Assembly (NCBI RefSeq): GCF_052113225.1
Contig: NZ_JBFRCT010000008.1
Coordinates: 186,001-250,000 of the forward strand
Length of the DNA: 64,000 nucleotides
From: Pristimantibacillus sp052113225
GTDB taxonomy: Bacteria; Bacillota; Bacilli; Paenibacillales; Paenibacillaceae
Reading direction: 5' to 3'
Positions within the stretch are counted from its first letter, which is position 1; each line of letters opens with the position of its first letter. Position numbers and translations under genes: made by a program. Positions 9,169 through 17,514 of the stretch are shown piece by piece. The notes beneath the pieces were generated by a model. The model searched no databases and was not told the DNA's origin. It saw only the letters and a list, made by a program, of their open reading frames with translations.

Positions 9169-10011
9169 ATGAGAATCGACGCCCATCAGCATTTTTGGAT
9201 TTATAATGAGCAGGATTATAGCTGGATGTCTGAAGAACATAAAGCCATTCAACAGGACTTTCTTCCGCAGCAGTTAAAGCCGTTATTGCAGAAAAACGGA
9301 TTCGACGGCTCTATCACGGTTCAAGCCAGGCAGTCGCTGCAGGAAACCGAATGGCTCCTTTCGCTGGCCGGTGAGCATCCCGAAGTGAAAGGGGTAGTCG
9401 GCTGGGTGGACTTATGCTCCCCACAAGTGGAACAGCAGCTGGAGCGATATGCCTGTAATCCGCTGCTGAGAGGAGTGCGGCATGTTGTACATGATGAGCC
9501 GGACGATGCTTTTCTGCTAAGGGATGATTTCCGCAGAGGTATTGCAGCATTAGAGCGGTTTGGCTTAACTTATGATTTGTTGATATTCCCGAAGCATCTC
9601 CCGTATGCCGTAGATCTTGTGAAAACATTTCCTAAGCAGCGTTTTGTGTTGGATCATATCGCAAAGCCGGATATCGCTAACCGCATTGTATCGCCGTGGG
9701 GGGAAGACCTGGCTCAACTTGCTGCTCACCCGAATGTCTATTGTAAGCTTTCTGGCATGGTGACAGAGACCGCTTGGGGTAATTGGGAAGTAGAAGATTT
9801 CAGGCCTTACCTGGATCTTGTATTCGAATGCTTTGGAACGGACCGGGTGATGATTGGCTCTGATTGGCCGGTCTGTACACTTAGCGGAACTTATGATGGA
9901 ACGATGAACATCGTCAAGCATTATATCAATCGGTTCACAGCCGAAGCTCAAGCACAAATACTAGGCGGCAATTGCGCCGAATTTTATGGAATCAGTCAGG
10001 GGGAGAAATAA
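9169..10011 (+). CDS. Amidohydrolase, L-fucono/L-galactono-lactonase-like
   Basis: A 280-residue TIM-barrel metal-dependent hydrolase of the amidohydrolase 2 / COG3618 group. The N terminus has the HxH metal motif (H6 and H8 in MRIDAHQHFW), and GSDWPV near residue 226 holds the conserved aspartate. Family members open sugar lactones such as L-fuconolactone. The start has AAGGAGGAC 8-9 nt upstream. It sits third in the operon, 28 bp after the dehydrogenase and 2 bp before GH95, so it probably hydrolyses the lactone made by the aldo/keto reductase. Exact substrate not shown by sequence. Confidence 0.87.
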   Translation: MRIDAHQHFWIYNEQDYSWMSEEHKAIQQDFLPQQLKPLLQKNGFDGSITVQARQSLQETEWLLSLAGEHPEVKGVVGWVDLCSPQVEQQLERYACNPLLRGVRHVVHDEPDDAFLLRDDFRRGIAALERFGLTYDLLIFPKHLPYAVDLVKTFPKQRFVLDHIAKPDIANRIVSPWGEDLAQLAAHPNVYCKLSGMVTETAWGNWEVEDFRPYLDLVFECFGTDRVMIGSDWPVCTLSGTYDGTMNIVKHYINRFTAEAQAQILGGNCAEFYGISQGEK

Positions 10012-10013
10012 GG

Positions 10014-12302
10014 ATGAGGAATCGATTATGGTATGACAAGCCGGCAAAAGAGTGGAATGAAGCTCTCCCGGTTGGAAATGGTTATATTGGCGGGATGATT
10101 TTCGGAGATCCATTAACGGAACGAATCGCTTTGAATGAGGATAGTGTCTGGTACGGCGGGCCTCGAGACCGTAATAATCCGGATGCCTTGCAGAATCTTG
10201 ATTGTATACGCGAAGCGCTTAAGGCCGGACGTTTAAAAGAAGCGCAAGATCTGTCGGTGATGGCGTTAACTGCAACTCCTGATACCCAGCGTCACTATTT
10301 GCCCCTTGGTGATCTTCGTTTAAAATTCGATCACAGCGGCCCTATTTCGGACTACCATAGAGAATTAGATGTGGATCAAGGGATTGCTTCGGTGTCCTAC
10401 CGTGCTGGAGAGCATGCCTTTAAGCGGGAAATCTTCTGCAGTTACCCCGATCGGATCATGGCTATCCGCTGCGAGGCGGAAATGCCGGGAAGCTTGAATC
10501 TGACTGTTCGGTTAACCCGTGGGCATAATCGGTACATGGATGAGATTGGCCGGGCGAATGAGAATACCCTAGTTATGCGTGGAGAAAGCGGCGGGGCAGG
10601 CAGCCTATCCTTCCGGGCGGCTGTGAGAGCGGATACAATTGGTGGAGAGGTTCACATTATTGGGGAATATATGGTGATCAGCGGTGCAGACGCTGTTACT
10701 CTCCTATTCTCGGCTGCTACAACCTTCCGCGAAGAGGAACCTGAACAATGGTCCATTGCTAGGCTGCATGATGCTTCGGAGCTCGGCTATTTACAGCTGC
10801 GTGAACGCCATATCCAAGATTTTATCTCCTATATGAATCGTTTCTCCATTCGTCTAGGAGATGCCGGGCAAGCGGAAGAACGGGACAATCAGCCTACTGA
10901 TGTTAGACTGGAGCGGATGAAGCAGGGCTTGGAGGATAACAGTCTGTTAGCGTTATACGTGCAGTATGGCCGTTATCTACTGCTGTCGAGCAGCCGTCAA
11001 GGATCGCTTCCTGCCAATCTGCAAGGCATATGGAATGATCAGATGCTGCCGCCTTGGGACAGCAAATTTACGATTAACATTAATACACAGATGAACTATT
11101 GGCCTGCTGAACCACTCGCGTTGTCCGAATGTCATCAACCCTTGTTTGAGCTGATTGACCGCATGCGTGAGCCAGGAAGGCATACGGCGCAGGTGATGTA
11201 TGGCAGCAGAGGCTTCACGGCCCATCACAATACAGATATTTGGGCGGACACGGCTCCTCAGGATACATGGCTGCCGGCAACGTACTGGCCGATGGGGGCA
11301 GCGTGGTTATCTCTTCATTTGTGGGAGCATTATGAATTTGGCCGCGATAAGGACTTTTTACAGTTTGCGTTCCCGATCCTGCAGGAGGCCGCTTTGTTCT
11401 TCGAAGATTTCCTTACCGAAACAGATGATGGGAAGCTAGTAACTTCGCCGTCTCTCTCTCCTGAGAATACGTATATTCTCCCTAATGGAGAATCCGGCGT
11501 ATTATGTATTGGTCCTTCTATGGATAGCCAGATTTTATACGAGTTATTCTCCGCATGTATAGAAGCAGGGCGCCTCACCGGGCATGATGAAGAAGTCAGC
11601 AAATGGTCACAGCTGCGGGACAAGCTTCCGAAGCCAGCTATCGGCAAGCATGGTCAACTTCAAGAGTGGCTTGCTGATTACGAAGAGGAGGAGCCAGGCC
11701 ATCGCCACATCTCTCACCTGTTCGCTCTGCATCCGGGCAGTCAGATTACAACCAGAAGAACACCGGAATGGAGCGCTGCCGCTAGGGTAACCTTGGAACG
11801 GCGTCTCGCGAACGGAGGCGGACATACCGGCTGGAGCCGAGCTTGGATTATTAATTTCTGGGCAAGACTCGAAGATGGAGAGAAGGCGTTCGAGAATTTG
11901 CAGGCGCTGCTTACACACTCTACGCTGCCTAATCTATTCGATAACCATCCGCCATTCCAGATCGATGGCAACTTTGGCGGAGCTGCCGGTGTATCCGAGA
12001 TGCTGCTTCACAGCCATGCCGGCGAGCTGCATTTATTGCCCGCTCTACCATCTGCATGGAAAGAAGGAGAGGTCAGTGGTCTTCGTGCCCGCGGCGGCTA
12101 TACGGTTCGTCTGCAATGGGAAGACTCTTTGCTGGCTGAAGCGGAAATTCATGCTGCACATTCTGGTATATGTACGCTTCGAACGAAAGCTCCTATTCAG
12201 GTGTTACTTAATGGGCAGGTCATCTTAGCAGAGGACGGTCCAGATGGAAAAACGAAATGGGAAGCGGAGAAGGGCTGTACGTACCGAATCGTTCCGGTGT
12301 AG
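10014..12302 (+). CDS. GH95 alpha-L-fucosidase / alpha-L-galactosidase
   Basis: A 762-residue GH95 enzyme starting with the family phrase LWYDKPAKEWNEALPVGNGY. It lacks a signal peptide, so it acts in the cytoplasm. The water-activating asparagine pair is N355 and N357 in the motif TININTQMNYWPAE. Two residues before N355, where characterised alpha-L-fucosidases carry histidine (H-x-N-x-N), this protein has T353, the residue I recall for GH95 alpha-L-galactosidases. The start ATG 10014 lies 2 nt after the lactonase stop with GGGGGAGAA upstream, so the genes are translationally close. It is the last gene of the operon and would release the L-sugar that the three upstream enzymes oxidise. Confidence 0.9.
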   Translation: MRNRLWYDKPAKEWNEALPVGNGYIGGMIFGDPLTERIALNEDSVWYGGPRDRNNPDALQNLDCIREALKAGRLKEAQDLSVMALTATPDTQRHYLPLGDLRLKFDHSGPISDYHRELDVDQGIASVSYRAGEHAFKREIFCSYPDRIMAIRCEAEMPGSLNLTVRLTRGHNRYMDEIGRANENTLVMRGESGGAGSLSFRAAVRADTIGGEVHIIGEYMVISGADAVTLLFSAATTFREEEPEQWSIARLHDASELGYLQLRERHIQDFISYMNRFSIRLGDAGQAEERDNQPTDVRLERMKQGLEDNSLLALYVQYGRYLLLSSSRQGSLPANLQGIWNDQMLPPWDSKFTININTQMNYWPAEPLALSECHQPLFELIDRMREPGRHTAQVMYGSRGFTAHHNTDIWADTAPQDTWLPATYWPMGAAWLSLHLWEHYEFGRDKDFLQFAFPILQEAALFFEDFLTETDDGKLVTSPSLSPENTYILPNGESGVLCIGPSMDSQILYELFSACIEAGRLTGHDEEVSKWSQLRDKLPKPAIGKHGQLQEWLADYEEEEPGHRHISHLFALHPGSQITTRRTPEWSAAARVTLERRLANGGGHTGWSRAWIINFWARLEDGEKAFENLQALLTHSTLPNLFDNHPPFQIDGNFGGAAGVSEMLLHSHAGELHLLPALPSAWKEGEVSGLRARGGYTVRLQWEDSLLAEAEIHAAHSGICTLRTKAPIQVLLNGQVILAEDGPDGKTKWEAEKGCTYRIVPV

Positions 12303-12325
12303 GTGACGGTCGTAACATAAAAATG

Positions 12326-12364
12326 GGCTATCTTAACGTCATTTTCATGACGTATAAGATAGCC
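12326..12364. terminator. Bidirectional terminator between GH95 and GH130 genes
   Basis: An inverted repeat of about 16 bp (GGCTATCTTAACGTCA with TGACGTATAAGATAGCC, one bulge) flanked by A-rich and T-rich sequence. It lies between two convergent genes and can serve both. Confidence 0.8.
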
Positions 12365-12371
12365 TATTTCA

Positions 12372-13550
12372 TTAGTTTTTCAACTGCAGATTACGGTCAA
12401 TTAAAGCCATTCTTTGCTCGACACAAGCATAAGAGCGAAGAGGGTCTTCCGGTGTATTGATAGCATAATCCAGCAACTGATCAATCGTTGTTGTTGCAAC
12501 ATGGCAGCGTGTATCCGAGGATGCGTAATAGATAAACACATCACCGTTATCCTGCGCAATAACCCCGTTGCAGAATACAACGTTCGAGACGTCGCCTACA
12601 CGCTCAATGCCTTCAGGTGCGATGAAATGGCCGCCTGGACGATGAGTGACAATGTTAGGACGATCCAGCTCAGACAGGAATACATACAAGACATAACGTA
12701 AGCCAGCGGCGGTGTTGCGGACACCGTGGGCAATATGCAGCCAGCCCTTGTCTGTCTTAATTGGTGCAGGTCCTTGACCATTCTTAACTTCCTTAATGGT
12801 GTGGTAATGGCGCTGATCAACAATCGTCTCCTTCTCGATAACAGCGTTCTTGATCGAATGGGACAGTCCCCAGCCAATCCCGCCTCCTGAACCGGCATCA
12901 ATAAATCCGTCCTGCGGTCTTGTGTAGAAGGCATATTGACCATCAATAAATTCGGGATGGAGAACAACATTACGCTGCTGATTGGAGCTGGTTTTTAAGT
13001 CTGCGAGACGCTCCCATGATTTTAAGTCCTTGGTACGGACAATGCCGCATTGGGCGATTGCACTGGAGAGATCGCCGGGAGGAGCTTGCGGGTCCTTACG
13101 CTCCGTGCAGAACAGGCCGTAAATCCACCCGTCCTCATGCTTGACCAGACGCATATCGTATACGTTCGTATCAGGAACTTCCGTTTCCGGCAGCACAACA
13201 GGATGGTCCCAGAAGCGGAAGCCATCCACGCCGGTAGAGCTTTCGGCAACGGCAAAGAACGATTTGCGGTCATTGCCTTCTACGCGGGCTACCAAATAAA
13301 ATTTACCGTTTAACGCGATAGCACCAGGGTTGAATACACAGTTAACGCCAAGGCGCTCCATGAAATAAGGATTGGTCTCCGGATTAAAATCATAAGTCCA
13401 GATGAGAGGGGCATGTTCCGCTGTCAGCACGGGATTCTCGTAACGGTCGAAGATACCGTTGCCGAGTGCGGCCTTCTTGTTCGGAAGGGAGATTAGTGCT
13501 TCATACTGGGAAGTAAGGTTTTCTTTGCGGCTCGTAAACAGGTTGTTCAT
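12372..13550 (-). CDS. GH130 phosphorylase, 4-O-beta-D-mannosyl-D-glucose phosphorylase type
   Basis: A 392-residue five-bladed propeller protein of the GH130_1 type. The phrase TNVYDMRL carries the proton-donor aspartate (D132, matching D131 of the mannosylglucose phosphorylases). The phosphate-side phrases (VARVEGNDRKSFFAVAES and PEFIDGQYAFYTRPQDGF) are present. No signal peptide. The reaction is phosphorolysis of beta-mannosyl-glucose to alpha-mannose 1-phosphate and glucose. It lies 33 bp after a 2-epimerase gene on the same strand; that enzyme makes its substrate from beta-1,4-mannobiose, and the pairing is the hallmark of this mannan route. Other GH130 specificities cannot be fully excluded. 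Confidence 0.9.
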   Translation of the reverse strand: MNNLFTSRKENLTSQYEALISLPNKKAALGNGIFDRYENPVLTAEHAPLIWTYDFNPETNPYFMERLGVNCVFNPGAIALNGKFYLVARVEGNDRKSFFAVAESSTGVDGFRFWDHPVVLPETEVPDTNVYDMRLVKHEDGWIYGLFCTERKDPQAPPGDLSSAIAQCGIVRTKDLKSWERLADLKTSSNQQRNVVLHPEFIDGQYAFYTRPQDGFIDAGSGGGIGWGLSHSIKNAVIEKETIVDQRHYHTIKEVKNGQGPAPIKTDKGWLHIAHGVRNTAAGLRYVLYVFLSELDRPNIVTHRPGGHFIAPEGIERVGDVSNVVFCNGVIAQDNGDVFIYYASSDTRCHVATTTIDQLLDYAINTPEDPLRSYACVEQRMALIDRNLQLKN

Positions 13551-13583
13551 GATAGGATTCCTCCAGATTATATAATAGTTGGA

Positions 13584-14789
13584 TTAATGGGCAAGGCGTT
13601 CAATCATCTCAAAGCAAGCTCTTCCGTTGTGATAAGGACATTTCCAAGCGCCAACCTTCTGGTGACCATCGGTTGGAGTACCGTCCTTTGTGACGCTCCA
13701 GTACCATTCGCCATTCACTCGGTCGATCAGGAAGTTCTGGATGAATGTCCAAGAAGCTTTCGCCGCCTCGGCATATCGTTCTTCTCCTGTTAATTGGTAG
13801 GCATTGTAGAAACCAACAACGGCTTCTGCCTGCGGCCACCAATCTCTATTCGAATCGATTAAGCCAGAGCTGTCAGCTTCATTAGGGACACCGCCGTCTT
13901 CATCGATTCCTTCACGAAGTGTTGCTTCGGCCATCTGTACGGCAACTGCTTTAACCTTCTCGAGTAAAGCTTCATCACCAAGTACTTCTGCCGCTTCATG
14001 CAGCAGCCAGCTGCCTTCAATATCGTGGCCATAGGAAATATGCCCGGATTTGCTATCCCATTTTTCGTTGAAAAAGAGCTTGAAATGACCGGTGCTTTGA
14101 TCTACGATATGGTCCATTGTGACCCCAATAAGCTCGCTGAGCGATTGACGAAGCGCTTCGTCCGGCCATACTCGGTATAGATTCGTATATCCTTCGAGCA
14201 CGTGGAGATGGGTATTCATCGATTTCTTCTCATTTAAGTCTTTGTTGCTGAGGCTGAGCTCGCTGGTCTCGCTCCAATCCTCGGCAAGTGCTTCAATATA
14301 GCCAAGATGTATGGAATCCCGTCCGTACTTTTCGATCAGCCGGTACAAGCTAACCGCTTCCTCCAGCGCTTCTGTGTTCCCAGACGCCCGGTAATACTCA
14401 GACCAGGCATAGATCGCGAAGGCTTGACCATAGATTTGCTTCTTGGAAGATACCGGCTTGCCCTCTCTATCCAGCATCCAATAAAGACCGCCATAAGACC
14501 GATCAATAAAATATTCTTTGATATACTGATAAGCCCGATTAGCTGCAGCTAGATATTCTTTGCGCCCGAACAGTCGATAAGCGGAAGAGAAGGTCCACAG
14601 GATCCTTGTATTTAAGACAAGGCTCTTGTCAGCCTCAGCTGTAAAGGTCATATCCTGCATGATTTCTCCAACATATCCTCCGAATTGTTCATCCGGCGTA
14701 TGCTTCAGCCAGAAAGAGAGGATATTCTCGTCGAGTTCCTTCTGAATCTCGGCCGCCCATTGCTGTTTCTTCTGTGTTGATAATGTCAT
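13584..14789 (-). CDS. Cellobiose/mannobiose 2-epimerase
   Basis: A 401-residue alpha6/alpha6-barrel protein of the N-acylglucosamine 2-epimerase family, of normal length for cellobiose 2-epimerases. Conserved histidine motifs are present: NTHLHVLEGY, SYGHDIEGSWLL and PYHNGRACFEM. It converts the reducing-end mannose of beta-1,4-mannobiose to glucose. Start ATG 14789 is chosen because a G-rich ribosome site (GGGGGGG) lies 9 nt upstream; an upstream in-frame codon at 14822 would read through an operator. It is the first gene of a two-gene operon with the GH130 phosphorylase, divergent from a LacI regulator, with palindromic operators directly upstream. Confidence 0.9.
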   Translation of the reverse strand: MTLSTQKKQQWAAEIQKELDENILSFWLKHTPDEQFGGYVGEIMQDMTFTAEADKSLVLNTRILWTFSSAYRLFGRKEYLAAANRAYQYIKEYFIDRSYGGLYWMLDREGKPVSSKKQIYGQAFAIYAWSEYYRASGNTEALEEAVSLYRLIEKYGRDSIHLGYIEALAEDWSETSELSLSNKDLNEKKSMNTHLHVLEGYTNLYRVWPDEALRQSLSELIGVTMDHIVDQSTGHFKLFFNEKWDSKSGHISYGHDIEGSWLLHEAAEVLGDEALLEKVKAVAVQMAEATLREGIDEDGGVPNEADSSGLIDSNRDWWPQAEAVVGFYNAYQLTGEERYAEAAKASWTFIQNFLIDRVNGEWYWSVTKDGTPTDGHQKVGAWKCPYHNGRACFEMIERLAH

Positions 14790-14811
14790 GCTTGTGATCC
14801 CCCCCCTTAAA

Positions 14812-14828
14812 TTTGTTAGCATAACAAA
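14812..14828. promoter_or_regulatory. LacI-type operator (perfect palindrome)
   Basis: TTTGTTAGCATAACAAA, with 7-bp arms around GCA, lies 22 bp upstream of the 2-epimerase start. A weaker copy (TTTGTTA half site) begins at 14835. The adjacent LacI gene makes it the probable binding site. Confidence 0.75.
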
Positions 14829-14934
14829 AATATATTTGTTATTATGATTAAACCGTATAAAATAAGGTTTTGCAATAGGTTTTAAGAAAATTTAACGAGT
14901 GTCTCGATAGACTTAGGTTGATTCGTTATTATTT

Positions 14935-14982
14935 GTTATTGTTATCGCGCTAACGTAATAACTTTTCTAACAGTGATAACAA
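14935..14982. promoter_or_regulatory. Second operator cluster near the LacI gene
   Basis: GTTATTGTTA at 14935-14944 pairs with TAACGTAATAAC at 14951-14962 around TCGCGC. It is followed at 14969-14982 by TAACAGTGATAACA. These repeat the GTTA/TAAC half sites of the perfect operator near the epimerase gene, so the regulator probably binds both and controls itself as well. Confidence 0.55.
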
Positions 14983-15050
14983 AGTCCTTTGAATACTAAC
15001 AACTTATCGTATAATGGAAAGAACGGATTAAGCGACGGAGGAAAGGGAAA

Positions 15051-16109
15051 GTGACAAAAAAAGTTACGATGCAGCAAATAGCGGATCATATAGGGGTATC
15101 TAAGTATGTGGTTTCCAAGGCACTCTCTGGTAAAGGAGGCGTCAGCGAAGCGACGAAGGAGCGGGTTATTGAGGTTGCTTCCCAGCTTGGCTATTTTGCT
15201 CAGAACAGTGGGTATGTAAAGCCTGGCAAGCTGGGGCAAGAGGCTAACAAGTTTCCAGAATCAGCGATAAAGCAGTCCGTACTTGTACTTATGCCGAATA
15301 TCCGCTTCCAGACAAGAGAGTCGGTATACTGGGGGCGTATTTTGGACGGGATAGCAAGCCGGTTGGAGGAAAAGGACATCGGTGTGGTGATCGTCATGGA
15401 GCAGAAAGTCGAAGGTTTTATGCATCTGCTGAAGCCGGAAGGCATCCTAGGAATGATAGGGGTTGGCGAGATCGCTTCATCCATGTTATTAGAGGTTCAT
15501 CGCATGGGCGTACCGATGGTGCTGGTCGATCATGAGGACGCACTAATCCCAACCGATACGGTATACGTGAATAATTATGATTGTATGTACCGGCTGACCA
15601 AGCATCTGATTGGTCTTGGACATCGAAGGATCAGCTTTATCGGCAATGAACGATACTCCCGCAGCTTCTTCGACCGCTGGAACGGGTTCCGCCAAGCGAT
15701 GGAGGAATTTAATCTTTGGGACAAGCAGGATCATCTGACCGAGCTGGAGATCATGGAGCATTATGACGAGCCTATCCAAGCATGGCTGCATCGCCGCAAG
15801 AAACAGCAGCAGCTGCCAACTGCCTTGGTCTGTGCTAATGACTCCATTGCAATTGACTCTTATAGAGCGATGCGTGAGCTGGGAATTGAGACGCAAAGTC
15901 AGATCTCTGTGACCGGCTTTGATAATATTGATGATTCGGCAAGGCATTCCCCTACCATTACGACTGTAAATGTACCAAAGGAATGGCTTGGGTCACGTGC
16001 TGTCGATAAGCTGCTTGAACGAATAGAACGGCCAAAAGATCCGCTTGAGAAGCTTATGATCCTTGGCGATTTGGTCTATCGGCAGTCTATAAGTGCGGTG
16101 AAACCATAG
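15051..16109 (+). CDS. LacI family transcriptional regulator
   Basis: A 352-residue repressor. Residues 1-50 form the helix-turn-helix and hinge (VTMQQIADHIGVSKYVVSKAL ... VIEVASQLGYF), followed by a periplasmic-binding-protein-like sugar domain ending with the family pattern ISVTGFDNIDDS and TTVNVPKEWLG. The GTG start at 15051 follows GGAGGAAAGGG. It is divergent from the 2-epimerase/phosphorylase operon, and several TTTGTTA/TAACAAA sites lie between them, so it most likely represses mannobiose use and itself. Confidence 0.9.
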   Translation: MTKKVTMQQIADHIGVSKYVVSKALSGKGGVSEATKERVIEVASQLGYFAQNSGYVKPGKLGQEANKFPESAIKQSVLVLMPNIRFQTRESVYWGRILDGIASRLEEKDIGVVIVMEQKVEGFMHLLKPEGILGMIGVGEIASSMLLEVHRMGVPMVLVDHEDALIPTDTVYVNNYDCMYRLTKHLIGLGHRRISFIGNERYSRSFFDRWNGFRQAMEEFNLWDKQDHLTELEIMEHYDEPIQAWLHRRKKQQQLPTALVCANDSIAIDSYRAMRELGIETQSQISVTGFDNIDDSARHSPTITTVNVPKEWLGSRAVDKLLERIERPKDPLEKLMILGDLVYRQSISAVKP

Positions 16110-16120
16110 TTAGGATTGAT

Positions 16121-16163
16121 GGGGGCTGTCCCAAAAGCCGTTTACGGCATTGGAGCAGCCCCT
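16121..16163 (+). terminator. Probable terminator of the LacI gene
   Basis: GGGGGCTG pairs with CAGCCCC, with an inner GCCG-TTTA-CGGC stem. It starts 11 bp after the LacI stop. No T run follows, so confidence is moderate. The rest of the gap to 16286 shows no clear gene. Confidence 0.5.
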
Positions 16164-16286
16164 TGTGCGTGTAGAGAAACACTTGCTTACGCACCAATGC
16201 AGCTAACGAATCTACATCACGCTATTTGCGTGGGTGACGACTATACCAGGACAAGTGGTCCCAGAGTCGCTATTTTACTTACCGGC

Positions 16287-16317
16287 TTGACTTGGAGTTC
16301 ACTCCAGCATATATACT
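16287..16317 (+). promoter_or_regulatory. MerR-type promoter of the alcohol dehydrogenase gene
   Basis: The -35 box TTGACT (16287-16292) and -10 box TATACT (16312-16317) are separated by 19 bp. The spacer holds the dyad TGGAGTTCACTCCA. The overlong spacer is typical of promoters activated by MerR regulators by DNA untwisting. The same element precedes the merR gene at 17448. Confidence 0.85.
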
Positions 16318-16374
16318 TCATCTGTAACACTTTTCGACGCAGTTATTTTTAAATATAAAGGAGTAGTGAAATCC

Positions 16375-17415
16375 ATGTGTCAATCTCATGTATTAAGTGT
16401 CTCACATTCAAAAGCACCATTTGAAAAAACAACCATCGAGCGCAGAGCCTTGCGTCCGGATGATATTCTTATCGATATCAAGTTCAGCGGCATTTGCCAC
16501 TCTGACATTCATACCGCCTTTGGTGAATGGGGCGAGTCGATTTTCCCACTGGTTCCTGGTCATGAAATTGCAGGTATTGTTGAAGCCGTAGGATCTGCTG
16601 TTAAAAACTTTGCTGTTGGCGACCGTGTTGGTGTAGGCTGCTTTGTGGATTCATGTGGGGAATGTGAATATTGTCTCCAGGGCGAGGAGCAATTTTGCAC
16701 GAAAGGTGTAGTAAGTACCTATAATTCACTGGATTATGACGGTCAGCCGACTCATGGCGGCTACAGCCAAAAGATCGTTGTTACAGAGCGATTTGTTGTC
16801 CGTATCCCAGATGCTCTGGAGCTTGATGTGGCAAGCCCGCTGTTATGCGCAGGCATTACAACATACTCACCCCTTAAGCATTGGAATGCCGGTCCAGGCA
16901 AAAAAGTAGCTATCGTAGGTATGGGTGGACTTGGTCATCTGGCTGTTCAATACGCACATGCTTTGGGCGCAGAAGTAACTGTACTCAGTCAGTCGATGAG
17001 CAAGAAAGAAGAAGCACTGGTCTTTGGTGCAGATCATTACTATGCAACAAGTGACCCTGCTACTTTTAAAGAGCTTGCGAACCACTTTGATCTGATTCTG
17101 AATACCGTATCAGCTAATCTGAATGTAGACGCTTATCTTTCCTTGCTTCGCGTAGATGGCACGCTTGTTAATGTAGGCGCTCCTAGCGAAGCAGATACCT
17201 ATCATGCATTCTCCCTGATTATGCAGCGCCGCAATCTTGCGGGTTCGCTTGTTGGCGGGATCCGTCAGACGCAGGAGATGCTCGACTTCTCTGCTGAGCA
17301 TGGCATCAAGCCGCAAATTGAGCGGATTAGCGCGGATCAAGTAGACGAAGCGTATCAGCGTGTGCTGAAGAGCGATGTCCGCTATCGGTTTGTTATTGAT
17401 ATTTCTACGCTATAA
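16375..17415 (+). CDS. Zinc-dependent alcohol dehydrogenase (AdhA / cinnamyl-alcohol type)
   Basis: A 346-residue medium-chain dehydrogenase of the NAD(P)-dependent cinnamyl-alcohol/YahK group. Catalytic zinc motif GICHSDIH and GHEIAG; structural zinc cysteines in CGECEYC and EEQFC; dinucleotide motif GMGGLGHL. It probably reduces aldehydes. ATG 16375 is chosen because AAAGGAG ends 11 nt upstream; the in-frame GTG at 16366 is too close to that site. It sits behind a MerR-type promoter and is followed by the MerR gene, matching the Bacillus AdhR-adhA arrangement for aldehyde stress. Confidence 0.88.
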   Translation: MCQSHVLSVSHSKAPFEKTTIERRALRPDDILIDIKFSGICHSDIHTAFGEWGESIFPLVPGHEIAGIVEAVGSAVKNFAVGDRVGVGCFVDSCGECEYCLQGEEQFCTKGVVSTYNSLDYDGQPTHGGYSQKIVVTERFVVRIPDALELDVASPLLCAGITTYSPLKHWNAGPGKKVAIVGMGGLGHLAVQYAHALGAEVTVLSQSMSKKEEALVFGADHYYATSDPATFKELANHFDLILNTVSANLNVDAYLSLLRVDGTLVNVGAPSEADTYHAFSLIMQRRNLAGSLVGGIRQTQEMLDFSAEHGIKPQIERISADQVDEAYQRVLKSDVRYRFVIDISTL

Positions 17416-17447
17416 GCTGGGAAACAGAGGGAATTGACGGTCAAGTC

Positions 17448-17478
17448 TTGACTTGGAGTCCACTCCAGGCGGTAAACT
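17448..17478 (+). promoter_or_regulatory. MerR-type promoter of the merR gene
   Basis: TTGACT (17448-17453) and TAAACT (17473-17478), 19 bp apart, with TGGAGTCCACTCCA in the spacer. Nearly the same as the promoter of the dehydrogenase gene, so the regulator likely controls both. Confidence 0.83.
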
Positions 17479-17514
17479 ATAAGAAATAGATTATTTCTTG
17501 GAGGGACAATCCGT

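Noticed and set aside
16121..16163. Insertion-sequence end suggested by GGGGGCTGTCCCAAAAG
   Set aside because: No transposase, no partner end and no target duplication nearby; it sits where a terminator for the LacI gene is expected and folds as one.
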